From Secundilactobacillus kimchicus JCM 15530 (GTDB taxonomy: Bacteria; Bacillota; Bacilli; Lactobacillales; Lactobacillaceae): DNA of 64,000 nucleotides. Numbering within the stretch: the first letter of the stretch is position 1; each line of letters opens with the position of its first letter. The notes beneath the pieces were generated by a model. It saw only the letters and a list, made by a program, of their open reading frames with translations, made no database searches and was not told where the DNA came from. The stretch lies in NCBI RefSeq assembly GCF_001433995.1, contig NZ_AZCX01000007.1, forward strand, positions 40,632 to 104,631, given 5' to 3'. Below, piece by piece: positions 55,101 through 64,000 of the stretch. Both the position numbers and the translations under genes were made by a program.

Positions 55101-58100
55101 GATGATTTTAGGTGGCCTCGCACTCGTAGTTGTGCCAGTTCTCGTAATCGCTAGCTTAATTTTGTTGCCTATGATTTTAGTGACTGGTTTCGTTATCGGT
55201 TTAGCAGGAGTTCTTGTCTTGTTGGCATTGATCGTTGGCGCCTTGTTCTTCTTGAACAAGTTCACCATTGGTTTCATTGTTGATATCGCAAAACTTGTTA
55301 TCTTCCTGCTATTGACTGCTATCGCACTGCCAATCTTCCTAGCTTCTCCACTTCTTGTGAAGATCGCTATGGTCTTATTGGCACTGATTCCAGTTGCTGG
55401 GTGGGCCTTCAAGAAGTTCCTTGAATTGATTACTGCGATTGGCTTTATCATCACGACTTTCGTTCTCGGAATTTCAGTTGTCTTACCTGGACTTAAATTA
55501 GCCATTGATGCTGGCGGATTGGCAATTAAGACTGCCGTTACTACTGGTAGTTTGATTGCTGTTGCCTTTGGCCCATTGGCTGTTCGTGTACTTCTTGGAA
55601 ACCGTGTTTTGGCTTTCATCCCTGTTACTTTGTTGACCTTTGCCGCACCATTCCTTGCAATTCTCTTGTTGCTCCACATGGCAAAAGATTTCGCATTAGG
55701 TGCCGTCAAGATCGGTACGGATCTTATTGGTTTGACCCTTGTTGGACTTGGAATTGTTGCTAACTCAATACATACATTGATTGCAACAGCAGCTGCTATT
55801 TTAGACCCCGTTGCGGGCCTGATAGTTGAACTGTTTGTTGTAATCCCAGCGTTTGTTGGTGTATTGGGCTTGGCAGCTCCAATTGCAGTCCTCTTTGGGT
55901 TACCACTTGACCTTTTAGGGAACTTACTTGTGCCAGGCCTTGCACTAGTGAACATCGCCAAATTTATTGGCGCATTCATATTTAGTGTGATCGCTTTGCC
56001 ATTTGCGGCAATCACATTGCCAATTACGCTTGGAATTGCTGCAATCTACTTTACTTTGAACTTCTTAGTATTGTTCGGATTGCCTCTTCTTAGCTTTATC
56101 GAAGCCTTAGCTTTACCAGTTATTCTGGTAGGTTTGTTTATTGTTAAAACATTAATCAACGCTGCAATCCGGATTGGATTCTTGATCCTTGACGTGATTG
56201 GTCTTGGTATTGGTTTCGTTGATGCACTTATCACAACCTTGCCTAAAGTGCTTCTTTATATGTTAGTCCCTGTTCGTTTGCTCTGGATCTTAGCAATTGG
56301 AGGGGGCCTGCTTGCAGGTATCGCCACCATTGCTGGTGCGTTGATCCTGGGCTTATTGTTTGGTTGGGTGGCCAAACTGGTACTTGACGTGGTTACACTT
56401 GCTGTTCCAGTGCTCGGAATCTTATTGATTCCATTGCACTTGTTGAACGCATTCTTGCTAAGTATTTTGCCTTCACTGCTCATTGGTGGTTTGGCATTCT
56501 TAGCAACACTATTGTTCGGTGGTTTACCACTGTTCTTAGGTTTATTAGCGCTTGTAATCGTGCCAGCTATCTTGATTGGTCTATTGACCGCATTGATTCC
56601 TGGTTTAAATCTAATTACCGTTCCACTTGGCTTGGTATCACTCTTTATTGGGTTACCATTGGCCTTGCTCGGTATGTTAGGTAACCTGTTAGGTGCCTTG
56701 GCTTTGGCCTTAGGTGTCTCGTTGGTTACGCTGCTTGGTTTAAATACTCTTGCTAACTTGCTTGGCGGATTGTTGGGTCTTGTATTACCACTGATCTTGT
56801 TGCCATTGTTAGCAATTGGCGCTGTGCTCTTGCCATTAATTTTGCTGGGCCTCGCCGCTGCATTGTTGATTATCCCAATCGTAATTGCCCTTATCTTAGG
56901 TGCCATTGCTTTGGGTATCGCAATGTTGAATCTTCTGCCAATCGCATTACCAATCATCATTGGGGTATTGCTCTTAGCAATTCCGCTGTTGATCTTTGGC
57001 TTCTTGCTTTCAGCAGAACTGATTTGGTTCTTCGCTCCGATCTTATTGGTCTTAGCCGTGAACCCAATCGCTGACGCAGTTGGTTTTGTTATCTCAGCGT
57101 ACACCGCTGTCACCAACCCAATCTTGTTCTTTGGCTTCGGTCTCATTAACGTTCCGTTGGCGATCTTATTCTTCATCGGTTCATTCGTTAACTGGATCAA
57201 CCCATTGAACGCATTATTCCACGCTATTACTGCCATCGCTGTTATTGGCTTGCTGGCCATTCCGGTCATTGCTGCTTTGATCATCGGTGTGCTTGTTATC
57301 GTTGATGCCCTCAGCCTCAACCCATTCTCGTGGTTCGCCGGATTACTCCTTATTGGTGGTTCTCTGTTGAACATTGGTTTGGTTATCTTGCTGACCATCA
57401 ACACCTTGGTATTCGTGGTTGTACCATTGGCAATCAACCTCATCGTTTGGTTGATCATTGGACTCGTTACCGTCTTTATCGCAGCTGTTCTTTCAGGTGG
57501 GATGGGCGGCATCTTGAACCCAGCATTCTTGGCAATGTTAATTTACGTTCCGCTTGCAACCGTAGAATCAATTTTACTTGTATTGTTCGGTATTGCAGTA
57601 ATGCTTAACGTTGACGTCATTGCTTTGATCATTGGTATGCCACTTATCATGGCTCAATTAGGCATTGGCCTGTTCTTAACAGTCCTTAACCACCTTCTCA
57701 ATCCAATTGTTTGGATTATTGGGGTAGGAGGCTTCGCAACACTTGGAATCTTCTCAATCATCGCCTCAGTTCTTGGGTTCTTCTTCTTAGCCCAAGCATG
57801 GCTACCATTGACATTTAACATCATTCCAATCGTTGCTTACCTGATTTTGCAAAACCCAGCTTGGCTGGTTCTTGCATTATCGACTAACATTCCAGTTATT
57901 GGTTGGATTCCACTAGCAATTGGTGGGTTCACGTACTGGTTGTTCGGTCAATACGGTGTCGGTCTTTTGACTGCGATATCGTTCGAAATCTTTATTACTA
58001 TCGGCATGGCTCTGTTCTTCAACATTACCTTTGGGTTGGCTATGTTGGGTGCCGTGTTACCAATTATCTTGATTGCTTTGCCAATCGGTATTATTGGTGC

Positions 58101-61100
58101 CATCATCCTACTTGCCATCATCTCCATTCCAGTGTTGATCATCACCGCCTTGCTTAACATTTTGCCAACGATCATCGGCGTCTTCGCAACCGTTATCTTG
58201 TTATGGTTCTTAGCACCAATCATCACGCAGCTTGCTGTTGATCCACTTAGCGACTTTGTAGCGTTTGTTATTCTTGTCTTTACGGCACTTCAACATCCGT
58301 TCCTATACTTCGCTTTAGCATTGATCACCGTTCCAGCTACGTTGTTGACCTTTGTTGGTATGTTTGCCAACTGGCTTAACCCACTTCGGTTAATCTTTAA
58401 CGGCATTGCTATTGTTGCTGCAATTGGTTTGTTCTTTATTCCAATCATGGCATGGCTTGGCATTACCGCATTCCAGTTGTTGAACTTCTTGAACCCAGTT
58501 GCATTCTGGGGCTTTGCAGCTGCCAAGGTATTGCTTGAAATCTTGACGATTATCTTGTTACTGAACACCATCAACATCGTTGTTATCCCATTGGCTATCG
58601 AACTTGCAATCTGGTTCGTTGTCGGTTTGGTTACAATCTTCGTTGCTGCGTTCATGTCACTTGGTTTTGGTGGTATCTTCAACCCAGCTAACATCGGGAT
58701 GTGGATGTACATCATCTTTGCTCCAGTGCAAGTGGTCTTCGTAACCTTGATCACGTTGGTTCTCATGCTGACCGCTAACCTGTTTGTGGTTCTGTTGGCT
58801 ATGCCACTGATCATCGGTGCAATGATTATTGCGCTTGTCGCTTCATTGCTTGGTAACATCCTTAACCCAATTGCTTGGCTTTTGACACCATTACTGTTGT
58901 GGTTCTTCTCCTTAACTGGGGTTTCCTCAATTATCTTGGCAATTGCTCAAGTCTTTGGTACCGCCGTACTTTGGTTGCCATTTACATTCGGTATCGTGCC
59001 ATTTGCTTGGTACTTAGCCTTTGTAAACCCAATCTGGTACGTGATTATCTCCGGTGCATGGTTCCCAGTTATTGGCTGGATTCCATTGCTCTTCGGATTC
59101 GGTTACTGGTTAGTTGGGATGTGGGGTGCCGGTGCATTAACCGCACTCTCATTCGCTATCTTCATCATCGGCGCTATGTTCCTCTTGAACAACGTCGTTT
59201 GGGGTCTTGCAACCTTGAGTATTAGCTGGTTCATTCCTTCATTGATTGGAACGGCAATTTTCTTGGGCTTGTTAGCACTCCCAATCATCTTAATTTCACT
59301 ATTGCTCTTCTTACCAGAAATTATTTTTGGTATCACTGGGCTCATCACATTAAGTTGGCTATTTGCTCCAATTTTGACTCAATTAGCAGTTAACCCAATT
59401 GCTGACCTTGTGGCCTTCATCATCATGGCGTACACCGCCGTTACTGATGCACCACTCTTCTTGGCATTTGGTATCTTCACTGTTCCACTAACAATTGCCT
59501 TCCTCATCGGTGCCTTTGTTAACTGGTTAAACCCAATCAACGTGTTGTTCCACATTCTTGTGGCAATCGCTGTCGTTGGTTTGCCAGCGTTAGCATTACT
59601 GGTACTCGCTGCAGTTGGTACTTTGATGATCATTGACTTCATTGGCTTCCTCAATCCATTCTCAGTTCTTGCAGGTCTTCTGCTTGGGGCAGGGATGTTA
59701 TTGACCATCGGTCTTTGGGTCGTTATCATCTTGAACGCTGCGAACATTGTTGCCATCCCAATGGCTATTAACCTCGTAATTTGGTTAATCGTTGGTTTTG
59801 TAACCATCTTCGCAGGCGAATTCTTCTCAATTGGGTCAGGCGGAATCTTACAACCCGGTGTTATCGGAATGTGGGTCTACCTACCATTGGCAAGTATTGA
59901 AAGTGTCTTGTTGGGCGTCATCACAATTGCATTGATGTTGGCTCTTGATGTGTTTGCCGCAATCTTAGGCATGCCAATTGTCTTCGGCTTAATGCAAGGT
60001 GGTTTATTCCTGACAATTCTTAACCACTTACTCAACCCACTCGCTTGGATTATTGGGGTTGCAGGGCTTGCTACGCTTGGCGTTTCTGCAATCGTGCTTG
60101 GTATCTTAGGCATCTTCTCATTTGGTGTCACATGGTTACCAGCCACGTTTAATATCGTTGCCTTCTTCTGGTTCTTGATATTTGCTAACCCAGCTTGGTT
60201 CGTCATTGCGTTATCCTCAAATATTCCAATAATCGGATGGATCACCCAATTTATTGGTGGGATGATTTTCTGGTTAGTCGGTGGATACGGTACTGGTTTA
60301 ATTGCAGCTGTTTCATTTGAAATTTACATTGTTGTCGCAATGGGCTTCCTTGGATTAGTTGTCTTTGGTCTTGCAGCTCTGGGTGCGGTATTACCAATCC
60401 TATTGTTGGCTATTCCAATTGGTATCATCGGGGCATTAATCTTCTTTGCGGTCATTGGTATTCCAATTGCAATCATTATGGTGCTGTTGTTCTTGTTGCC
60501 AGCTTATCTTGGCTTATGGGGCGTTATCACACTGTTCTGGTTCTTCGGACCAATCTTCACGCAATTAGCAGTTAACCCAATTGCCGACATCATGGGCTTC
60601 GTTATTATGATGTTCACGGCTGTTACAAACCCAGTCTTGTTCTTCGGTCTTGGATTTATTTCAATTCCTTGGACGCTGGCACTGTTCTTAGGGAGTCTTG
60701 TGAACTGGGCAAATCCATTCCACATCCTCTTTGTTGCAATCTCTGCCATCGCTATCATTGGGTTGCTCGTCTTACCAATCGGTACCATCCTTCTTATCGA
60801 TGGTTTCCAATTGATTAGTTTCTTGAACCCATTGGCATTCTGGCCACTGGAATTGGCTAAACTTGGTATGATTTTGCTTACGGGCATTATGTTCTTGAAC
60901 GAAATCAACTTGATCGCCATTCCGCTGATGATTAACTTGGTTATCTGGCTCGTTGTTGGGCTTGTTACCATCTTCATCGCAGCCTTCATGTCTGTCGGGT
61001 TCGGGGGTCCATTGAACCCCGCTAACATCGGTATGTGGATTTACGTACCATTTGCTGTTATGCAAGTTGTTCTCTTCACCCTGATTGGTATCGCATTGAC

Positions 61101-64000
61101 ACTTGCTTTGAACTTCGGCTTGTTTGCAATTAGCTTGCCTGTTCTTGCCGGTCTCATGCAAATCGGTTTGTTGATGTCATTCCTCGGAAACATCATCAAC
61201 CCACTGGCTTGGTTGATCTCACCACTTCTGTTGTTTGGTCTCTCAAGTCTTGGTAAGGCATCAATTTTGATTGGTCTTGCCGGAATCTTCATGATGGCCG
61301 TTCTGTGGTTGCCATTTACGTTCGGGATTGTTCCATTCCTACAGTTCTTAATCTTTAACAACCCAGCATGGTTCGTCATTGTCATGGGCTCTATGTTCCC
61401 AGTTATCGGTTGGATTCCTGAATTATTCGGGTTTATCTACTGGTTGATTGGTCAATACGGAACTGGTTTGCTCACCGCAATTGGTGCCGCAATCTTCTTC
61501 CCAGTATTCATGGGCCTTCTCGGAAATGTCATCTTCGGTTTGGTTGACCTTGCTGCTACTTGGTTCATTCCAGGTATCATCGGTGGGTTACTAATCATGT
61601 TGTTGATCTCACTTCCAGTTCTGCTAATCGGTCTTGGATTGTTCATCCTGCCACTGATCTTCGGTGTTTCTGGGATGCTCGTTCTGTTCTGGTTATTTGC
61701 ACCAATCTTGTTGCAATTTGCTACGAACCCATTAGCAGATCTTGCGGGCAACATTGTTATGTTGTATACCGCTGTTACGAACCCAATCTTGTACTTCGGC
61801 CTTGGAATCTTCTTTATTCCATTGACGGTTCTGTTCTTCTTTGGGTCATTCTTGAACTGGATCAACCCAATTAACATTGTCTTCACGATTATTGATTTGT
61901 TCTCACTTGTTGGGGGCCCAATTCAATTAGTCTTGTCAATTGGTTTGTTCTTGTTGATTGCCGCAGCATCATTCTTCCTGCCATTTGGCTTTAACTTTGG
62001 TGCCGGTTTGGTTGCCGCAATTGGCGCACTTGCAATCGTTGCATTGATGGTTGCAACCTTCGTCTTCATCGGTTTGATCAACCCATGGTTTGTTCGGATT
62101 ATTCTGGACATCAACCTTGCCGTTTGGGCAGTTGTAGGGGTTGTCACAATTGTTGGGACGATCATTGCTTCCCTTGGTTTTGGTGGACCACTTAACCCTG
62201 GTGTTATCGGGATGTGGATCTACGTACCATTTGCCGTTATGCAAGTTGTTGCTTTAACTGTCTTCAACTGGGCAATCACTGTCTTCGGTGATGTGTTGCT
62301 GTTGATCTTCAACGCCGCACTCATCGCAGGTATCTCAATTCCAACATTTATCGCTGCGTTCTTAGCACATCCATTGCTGTTCCCATTAGCCGTAATCGCA
62401 ATGCTCCTTATTGGGCTTACTTCAATTGGGACACTGGTTGCTAGCCTGTTCGCAATGGCTCACCTTTGGTTGCCATTAACGTTCGGGATTGTGCCAATTA
62501 TTTGGTTCATCCTGTTCGAAAGCCCAATCCTGTTCGTCATTGCACTTGGTACTATGGTGCCACTTATTGGTTGGATTCCACTTCTTATTGGTGGTCTGAC
62601 TTACTGGTTAGTTGGTCAATACGGTACTGGTTTGTTAACCGCACTGTCATTTAACATCCTGGTTATGGGTATTCTATGGCCAATCGTATCAACTTCATTC
62701 ACCGCAATTTTGACGCTTGCGCCATTCGGTGGCATTATTGCCCCAATTGCAGCATTGATCTTGTTACCATTGATTGCTTCAATGTTGGCAGGGATGTTCC
62801 TCTTAATCCTGGCACTCTTGTTAGTACCAGTGATCGGGGTCATCTTGCCACTCGTATTACTGGGCTTGATGGTTCTTCCATTGCTCTTACCATTTATCTT
62901 GTTGGCAGTTGTGCCATTGCTTCTCTTGGCCTTGCCACTCTTGTTACTTGGTACGTTGGCGCTTTCAGCGCTGATCACGCTCCCATTAACCCTCGGTCTC
63001 AAGTTGCTTAACTTGTTGATTGCCGGCGTTCTGGGCTTGATCACATTTGGTTTAGCTGCCTTGTTCGGTGTATTGCCTGTCACACTCTTGCTTGGTTTAG
63101 GTTCACTGTTAGCTATTTTGGCCAACTTGGCCTTGCTCGGCTTGACGCTCGTCCCAGGTCTTCACCAACTGCTGACATTCCCATTGATGTTGTTGACCTT
63201 GCCATTGGCACTCTTAGGCTTACTTAGCCTGTTGCCACTTGCATTGTTGGCAATCGCAGCGTTCTTAGCAGCGTTGCCATGGTTGTTGTTCGGCTTCTTG
63301 ATGGCCTTGCCACTGATTACTGCAGCATTGTTCCTTCTGGGTGCAATCCTCCACGTTCTCTCATGGCCATTGAAGATGATTGCTTTAGTTGCTCTTGGCT
63401 TATTGCTGTTAGCAATCTTGAAGTTCATCATCCACGTTCTCTTCACTCTGGCAGTTGCCTTGTTAGCCTTGCCACTGTGGGGTCTGTTACACGGGATCGG
63501 TAAATTCCTGAAGGGCTTGTTCTTGTACCCATTGTTGGCACTGATTGGAACAGCACTCTTCGGTCCACTTTACTGGTTGACGTTGCCACTTCAAATCTTG
63601 GCTCACCTGATTCTTTCAGGGATCAAAGACTTGATTAAGTGGTTGTTGCTCTTGCCAATTGGCTTACTGCTTGGTGGTATTCCATTCTTGCTCGCCATTC
63701 CAGCATTAGTAACTGAATTCTTGATTCTTAAAGGCCTTGCTGATTTGATTGGTCTTGGTTTGGCTGCTTTGCTTGCGACGTTACCATTCCTGCTAGCCTT
63801 GCCATTGGCATTCTTAGCACACCTATTGCTCTTAGCATTGTTGTTCTTACCACTATTGCTTGGGTTGTTATTACTTAAGCTTTTGGCAGACCTCGCTAAG
63901 TTCTTGATCGGCATGGCAATCGGTTGGTTGTTCTTCCCACTATTATTAGTGGCTAAACTACTGTTATTACCACTTGCCTTACTCACCTTGCCACTGTGGA
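52123..64000 (+). CDS. Giant hydrophobic repeat protein (family paralogue 2), 3' end outside window
   Basis: The frame is open from ATG 52123 to the window end: 3959 codons, no stop. Order: signal-like N-terminus (1-33; RQLIVGLSATVLMTPLITSS); conserved domain (~65-190) with DDHVLAIGHNSI; Thr/Ser/Gln/Ala-rich linker (~187-553); second conserved domain (~553-690) with ARITIDGRS and STPGMFDEAVDM; a Gly/Ser/Phe stretch; then over 3100 residues of almost unbroken Leu/Ile/Val/Phe/Ala/Gly/Pro/Trp sequence, implying very many membrane segments. Five ~390-aa repeats lie at about 57025-62700. The end is Leu/Pro-rich. AAAGGAAGTG lies about 14 bases before the ATG, as in paralogue 1. I know no family of this type; function unknown. 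Confidence 0.88.
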   Translation, partial: MKKLTKKRGRQLIVGLSATVLMTPLITSSAVEAYLGAESIVNAAAKNKKLKDPKKGVTNATTPDRNTNKLIKSTIKYSHKVPVLDVSVRPSDINFVKKGETITYTFSDKNVNLKHLQASKSDNLPFSYKKLSSTKLQLTFKKSLTSGAYSQAFAIPTKNVKMTTKAKAQFDDHVLAIGHNSIKSVRQATSKKTQSQNQQQQQNGNSQQTQQPGTQQQGTTQSNGSASQTTSRAAATPNTAATQQTQTTPSTTTTTAAQSTPTTTTPSSTASAVAPTTGSTSGTATTGTATTAQPTATATQPAVTTPSTTSSTTTPSSTTTSTTATPATTQSSSTTPVTTTSTTAPSASTASSTTSVTANQATTATPATPATPVATTTTTSSTVSQSTPAATVSQTTSTTTATTNSTTQQTQTSSSDNVSATDAYNTVLNRTQITQSSEPTTDGNSTSSAGSGNVTYVTTPAPEASDPTATLKEQLQSSQTTSTNTTATTDAATTNTAAQTVAGSTESTTATENAASNAVNQTANTAATTGTATGSTQSTTSDKTAVKAATATETADSSEGTALFNNIQTQINDKTSSWATATEQGEIVKTLPWILHDIADKLPDSPTGNGQMWYYEIPLTTGKYARITIDGRSNTADASSLEAQMPALLKSLGKASTPGMFDEAVDMSTLQNSSLYKTLVKMQGNGNSKGISAIGNMIGAFFSSPKDFLTLMNLTKGTQKTSSNSMLGGLGSMFGGNSLMSGMFSGISKLFSGVGNFFGKLFNVNSTVAAAPAASTLATTTSQAVSGKALTPGSMTAATLTAPVTIPMALLLPLLALSIFVLPLLIVGGTAGFLLAPITIKVVLDTTISLVAANLIAGAPLVFVVAPIVLGIAAIAFVAWHAFKAVVKIGIAVVVVGLLLLNILNPIGNTLGLMTLGVLWLGYETLSGLAKATLVAIGLALGVVGLTLFENHIVIPLAVFIGLLFVVPATSFLGGLAVALLIAGPTVFIAAPLMILGGLALVVVPVLVIASLILLPMILVTGFVIGLAGVLVLLALIVGALFFLNKFTIGFIVDIAKLVIFLLLTAIALPIFLASPLLVKIAMVLLALIPVAGWAFKKFLELITAIGFIITTFVLGISVVLPGLKLAIDAGGLAIKTAVTTGSLIAVAFGPLAVRVLLGNRVLAFIPVTLLTFAAPFLAILLLLHMAKDFALGAVKIGTDLIGLTLVGLGIVANSIHTLIATAAAILDPVAGLIVELFVVIPAFVGVLGLAAPIAVLFGLPLDLLGNLLVPGLALVNIAKFIGAFIFSVIALPFAAITLPITLGIAAIYFTLNFLVLFGLPLLSFIEALALPVILVGLFIVKTLINAAIRIGFLILDVIGLGIGFVDALITTLPKVLLYMLVPVRLLWILAIGGGLLAGIATIAGALILGLLFGWVAKLVLDVVTLAVPVLGILLIPLHLLNAFLLSILPSLLIGGLAFLATLLFGGLPLFLGLLALVIVPAILIGLLTALIPGLNLITVPLGLVSLFIGLPLALLGMLGNLLGALALALGVSLVTLLGLNTLANLLGGLLGLVLPLILLPLLAIGAVLLPLILLGLAAALLIIPIVIALILGAIALGIAMLNLLPIALPIIIGVLLLAIPLLIFGFLLSAELIWFFAPILLVLAVNPIADAVGFVISAYTAVTNPILFFGFGLINVPLAILFFIGSFVNWINPLNALFHAITAIAVIGLLAIPVIAALIIGVLVIVDALSLNPFSWFAGLLLIGGSLLNIGLVILLTINTLVFVVVPLAINLIVWLIIGLVTVFIAAVLSGGMGGILNPAFLAMLIYVPLATVESILLVLFGIAVMLNVDVIALIIGMPLIMAQLGIGLFLTVLNHLLNPIVWIIGVGGFATLGIFSIIASVLGFFFLAQAWLPLTFNIIPIVAYLILQNPAWLVLALSTNIPVIGWIPLAIGGFTYWLFGQYGVGLLTAISFEIFITIGMALFFNITFGLAMLGAVLPIILIALPIGIIGAIILLAIISIPVLIITALLNILPTIIGVFATVILLWFLAPIITQLAVDPLSDFVAFVILVFTALQHPFLYFALALITVPATLLTFVGMFANWLNPLRLIFNGIAIVAAIGLFFIPIMAWLGITAFQLLNFLNPVAFWGFAAAKVLLEILTIILLLNTINIVVIPLAIELAIWFVVGLVTIFVAAFMSLGFGGIFNPANIGMWMYIIFAPVQVVFVTLITLVLMLTANLFVVLLAMPLIIGAMIIALVASLLGNILNPIAWLLTPLLLWFFSLTGVSSIILAIAQVFGTAVLWLPFTFGIVPFAWYLAFVNPIWYVIISGAWFPVIGWIPLLFGFGYWLVGMWGAGALTALSFAIFIIGAMFLLNNVVWGLATLSISWFIPSLIGTAIFLGLLALPIILISLLLFLPEIIFGITGLITLSWLFAPILTQLAVNPIADLVAFIIMAYTAVTDAPLFLAFGIFTVPLTIAFLIGAFVNWLNPINVLFHILVAIAVVGLPALALLVLAAVGTLMIIDFIGFLNPFSVLAGLLLGAGMLLTIGLWVVIILNAANIVAIPMAINLVIWLIVGFVTIFAGEFFSIGSGGILQPGVIGMWVYLPLASIESVLLGVITIALMLALDVFAAILGMPIVFGLMQGGLFLTILNHLLNPLAWIIGVAGLATLGVSAIVLGILGIFSFGVTWLPATFNIVAFFWFLIFANPAWFVIALSSNIPIIGWITQFIGGMIFWLVGGYGTGLIAAVSFEIYIVVAMGFLGLVVFGLAALGAVLPILLLAIPIGIIGALIFFAVIGIPIAIIMVLLFLLPAYLGLWGVITLFWFFGPIFTQLAVNPIADIMGFVIMMFTAVTNPVLFFGLGFISIPWTLALFLGSLVNWANPFHILFVAISAIAIIGLLVLPIGTILLIDGFQLISFLNPLAFWPLELAKLGMILLTGIMFLNEINLIAIPLMINLVIWLVVGLVTIFIAAFMSVGFGGPLNPANIGMWIYVPFAVMQVVLFTLIGIALTLALNFGLFAISLPVLAGLMQIGLLMSFLGNIINPLAWLISPLLLFGLSSLGKASILIGLAGIFMMAVLWLPFTFGIVPFLQFLIFNNPAWFVIVMGSMFPVIGWIPELFGFIYWLIGQYGTGLLTAIGAAIFFPVFMGLLGNVIFGLVDLAATWFIPGIIGGLLIMLLISLPVLLIGLGLFILPLIFGVSGMLVLFWLFAPILLQFATNPLADLAGNIVMLYTAVTNPILYFGLGIFFIPLTVLFFFGSFLNWINPINIVFTIIDLFSLVGGPIQLVLSIGLFLLIAAASFFLPFGFNFGAGLVAAIGALAIVALMVATFVFIGLINPWFVRIILDINLAVWAVVGVVTIVGTIIASLGFGGPLNPGVIGMWIYVPFAVMQVVALTVFNWAITVFGDVLLLIFNAALIAGISIPTFIAAFLAHPLLFPLAVIAMLLIGLTSIGTLVASLFAMAHLWLPLTFGIVPIIWFILFESPILFVIALGTMVPLIGWIPLLIGGLTYWLVGQYGTGLLTALSFNILVMGILWPIVSTSFTAILTLAPFGGIIAPIAALILLPLIASMLAGMFLLILALLLVPVIGVILPLVLLGLMVLPLLLPFILLAVVPLLLLALPLLLLGTLALSALITLPLTLGLKLLNLLIAGVLGLITFGLAALFGVLPVTLLLGLGSLLAILANLALLGLTLVPGLHQLLTFPLMLLTLPLALLGLLSLLPLALLAIAAFLAALPWLLFGFLMALPLITAALFLLGAILHVLSWPLKMIALVALGLLLLAILKFIIHVLFTLAVALLALPLWGLLHGIGKFLKGLFLYPLLALIGTALFGPLYWLTLPLQILAHLILSGIKDLIKWLLLLPIGLLLGGIPFLLAIPALVTEFLILKGLADLIGLGLAALLATLPFLLALPLAFLAHLLLLALLFLPLLLGLLLLKLLADLAKFLIGMAIGWLFFPLLLVAKLLLLPLALLTLPLW
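57025..62700 (+). repeat. Five coding repeats of ~390 aa in an alternating (A-B) pattern
   Basis: Landmark 1, W-x-x-(A/G)-P-I then (L/F)A(V/T)(N/D)P, starts at 57025, 58204, 59356, 60538 and 61690: steps of 393, 384, 394 and 384 codons. Landmark 2, the Trp of IGWI, is at 57904, 59077, 60238, 61411 and 62572: steps of 391, 387, 391 and 387. The super-repeat by landmark 2 is 778 codons three times. Units 1 and 3 share LPLA(T/S)xES and LNHLLNP; units 2 and 4 share NPANIGMW and LLGN-type NPxAWL. Unit 5 is mixed. Confidence 0.85.

Noticed and set aside
54276..63986. Many long reverse-strand ORFs opposite the giant gene, with Asn/Lys/Thr/Pro/Ile-rich products
   Set aside because: They are mirror images of hydrophobic codons on the top strand: no ribosome sites, low-complexity products, and no match to any fold. 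The top-strand frame has signal, conserved domains and repeats.

Overview
The window looks like chromosomal DNA of a low-to-mid GC lactobacillus (family Lactobacillaceae; species not assignable from the sequence alone). The signs are strong AGGAGG ribosome sites with some TTG starts, a tRNA-sensing T-box leader, CcpA (cre) and AraR operators, a short-form HisG with HisZ, the araBDA order, PTS components, butA, and several secreted wall-associated proteins. No tRNA, rRNA, CRISPR array, transposase or phage gene was seen.

Layout. 1-4.9 kb: a truncated MFS drug exporter, a Nudix hydrolase, a C39-like protease, and a two-gene unit for a D-Ala-D-Ala dipeptidase-like protein and a DmpA-type aminopeptidase. 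5-13.7 kb: histidinol phosphatase, then a T-box leader and the complete operon hisZGDBHAFIEC. 13.7-15 kb: a structured leader and an AraC-family regulator. 15-21.5 kb: the arabinose locus, galM divergent from araR, then araB-araD-araA, with three AraR boxes and two candidate cre sites and no sugar transporter nearby. 21.5-34 kb: mixed metabolism, including DedA, a SerA paralogue, an acetyltransferase, an oxidoreductase, an orphan EIIA, a nucleobase permease, acetoin reductase, an orphan EIIC, a nucleoside deoxyribosyltransferase, a secreted beta-helix protein and a membrane acyltransferase. 34-46 kb: two secreted matrixin-like proteases, an MhqO/MhqD-like pair, a GH25 lysozyme, an aminotransferase with a D-2-hydroxyacid dehydrogenase, an esterase, a uracil-DNA-glycosylase-like protein, serC-serA and a phosphatase.

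Two observations stand out. First, two amino-acid operons appear to be controlled by ribosome-mediated attenuation, which is unusual in Firmicutes. A 21-residue leader peptide rich in Tyr/Phe/Trp precedes the aminotransferase/dehydrogenase pair, and a 20-residue Ser-rich leader precedes serC-serA. Both have a good ribosome site, a promoter and five mutually exclusive RNA segments ending in an intrinsic terminator, with the same switching logic.

Second, from 46 kb to the end of the window there are two paralogous surface-protein genes. Each has a signal-like N-terminus, a conserved N-terminal domain, a long Thr/Ser-rich linker, a second conserved domain and then an extremely hydrophobic C-terminal part. 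The first is complete (1241 aa). The second runs off the window after 3959 codons without a stop and holds five degenerate units of about 390 aa, arranged as an alternating pair with a super-repeat of 778 codons. Both genes have long 5' regions with related degenerate direct repeats. I do not recognise this family; it is the best candidate here for an undescribed system.
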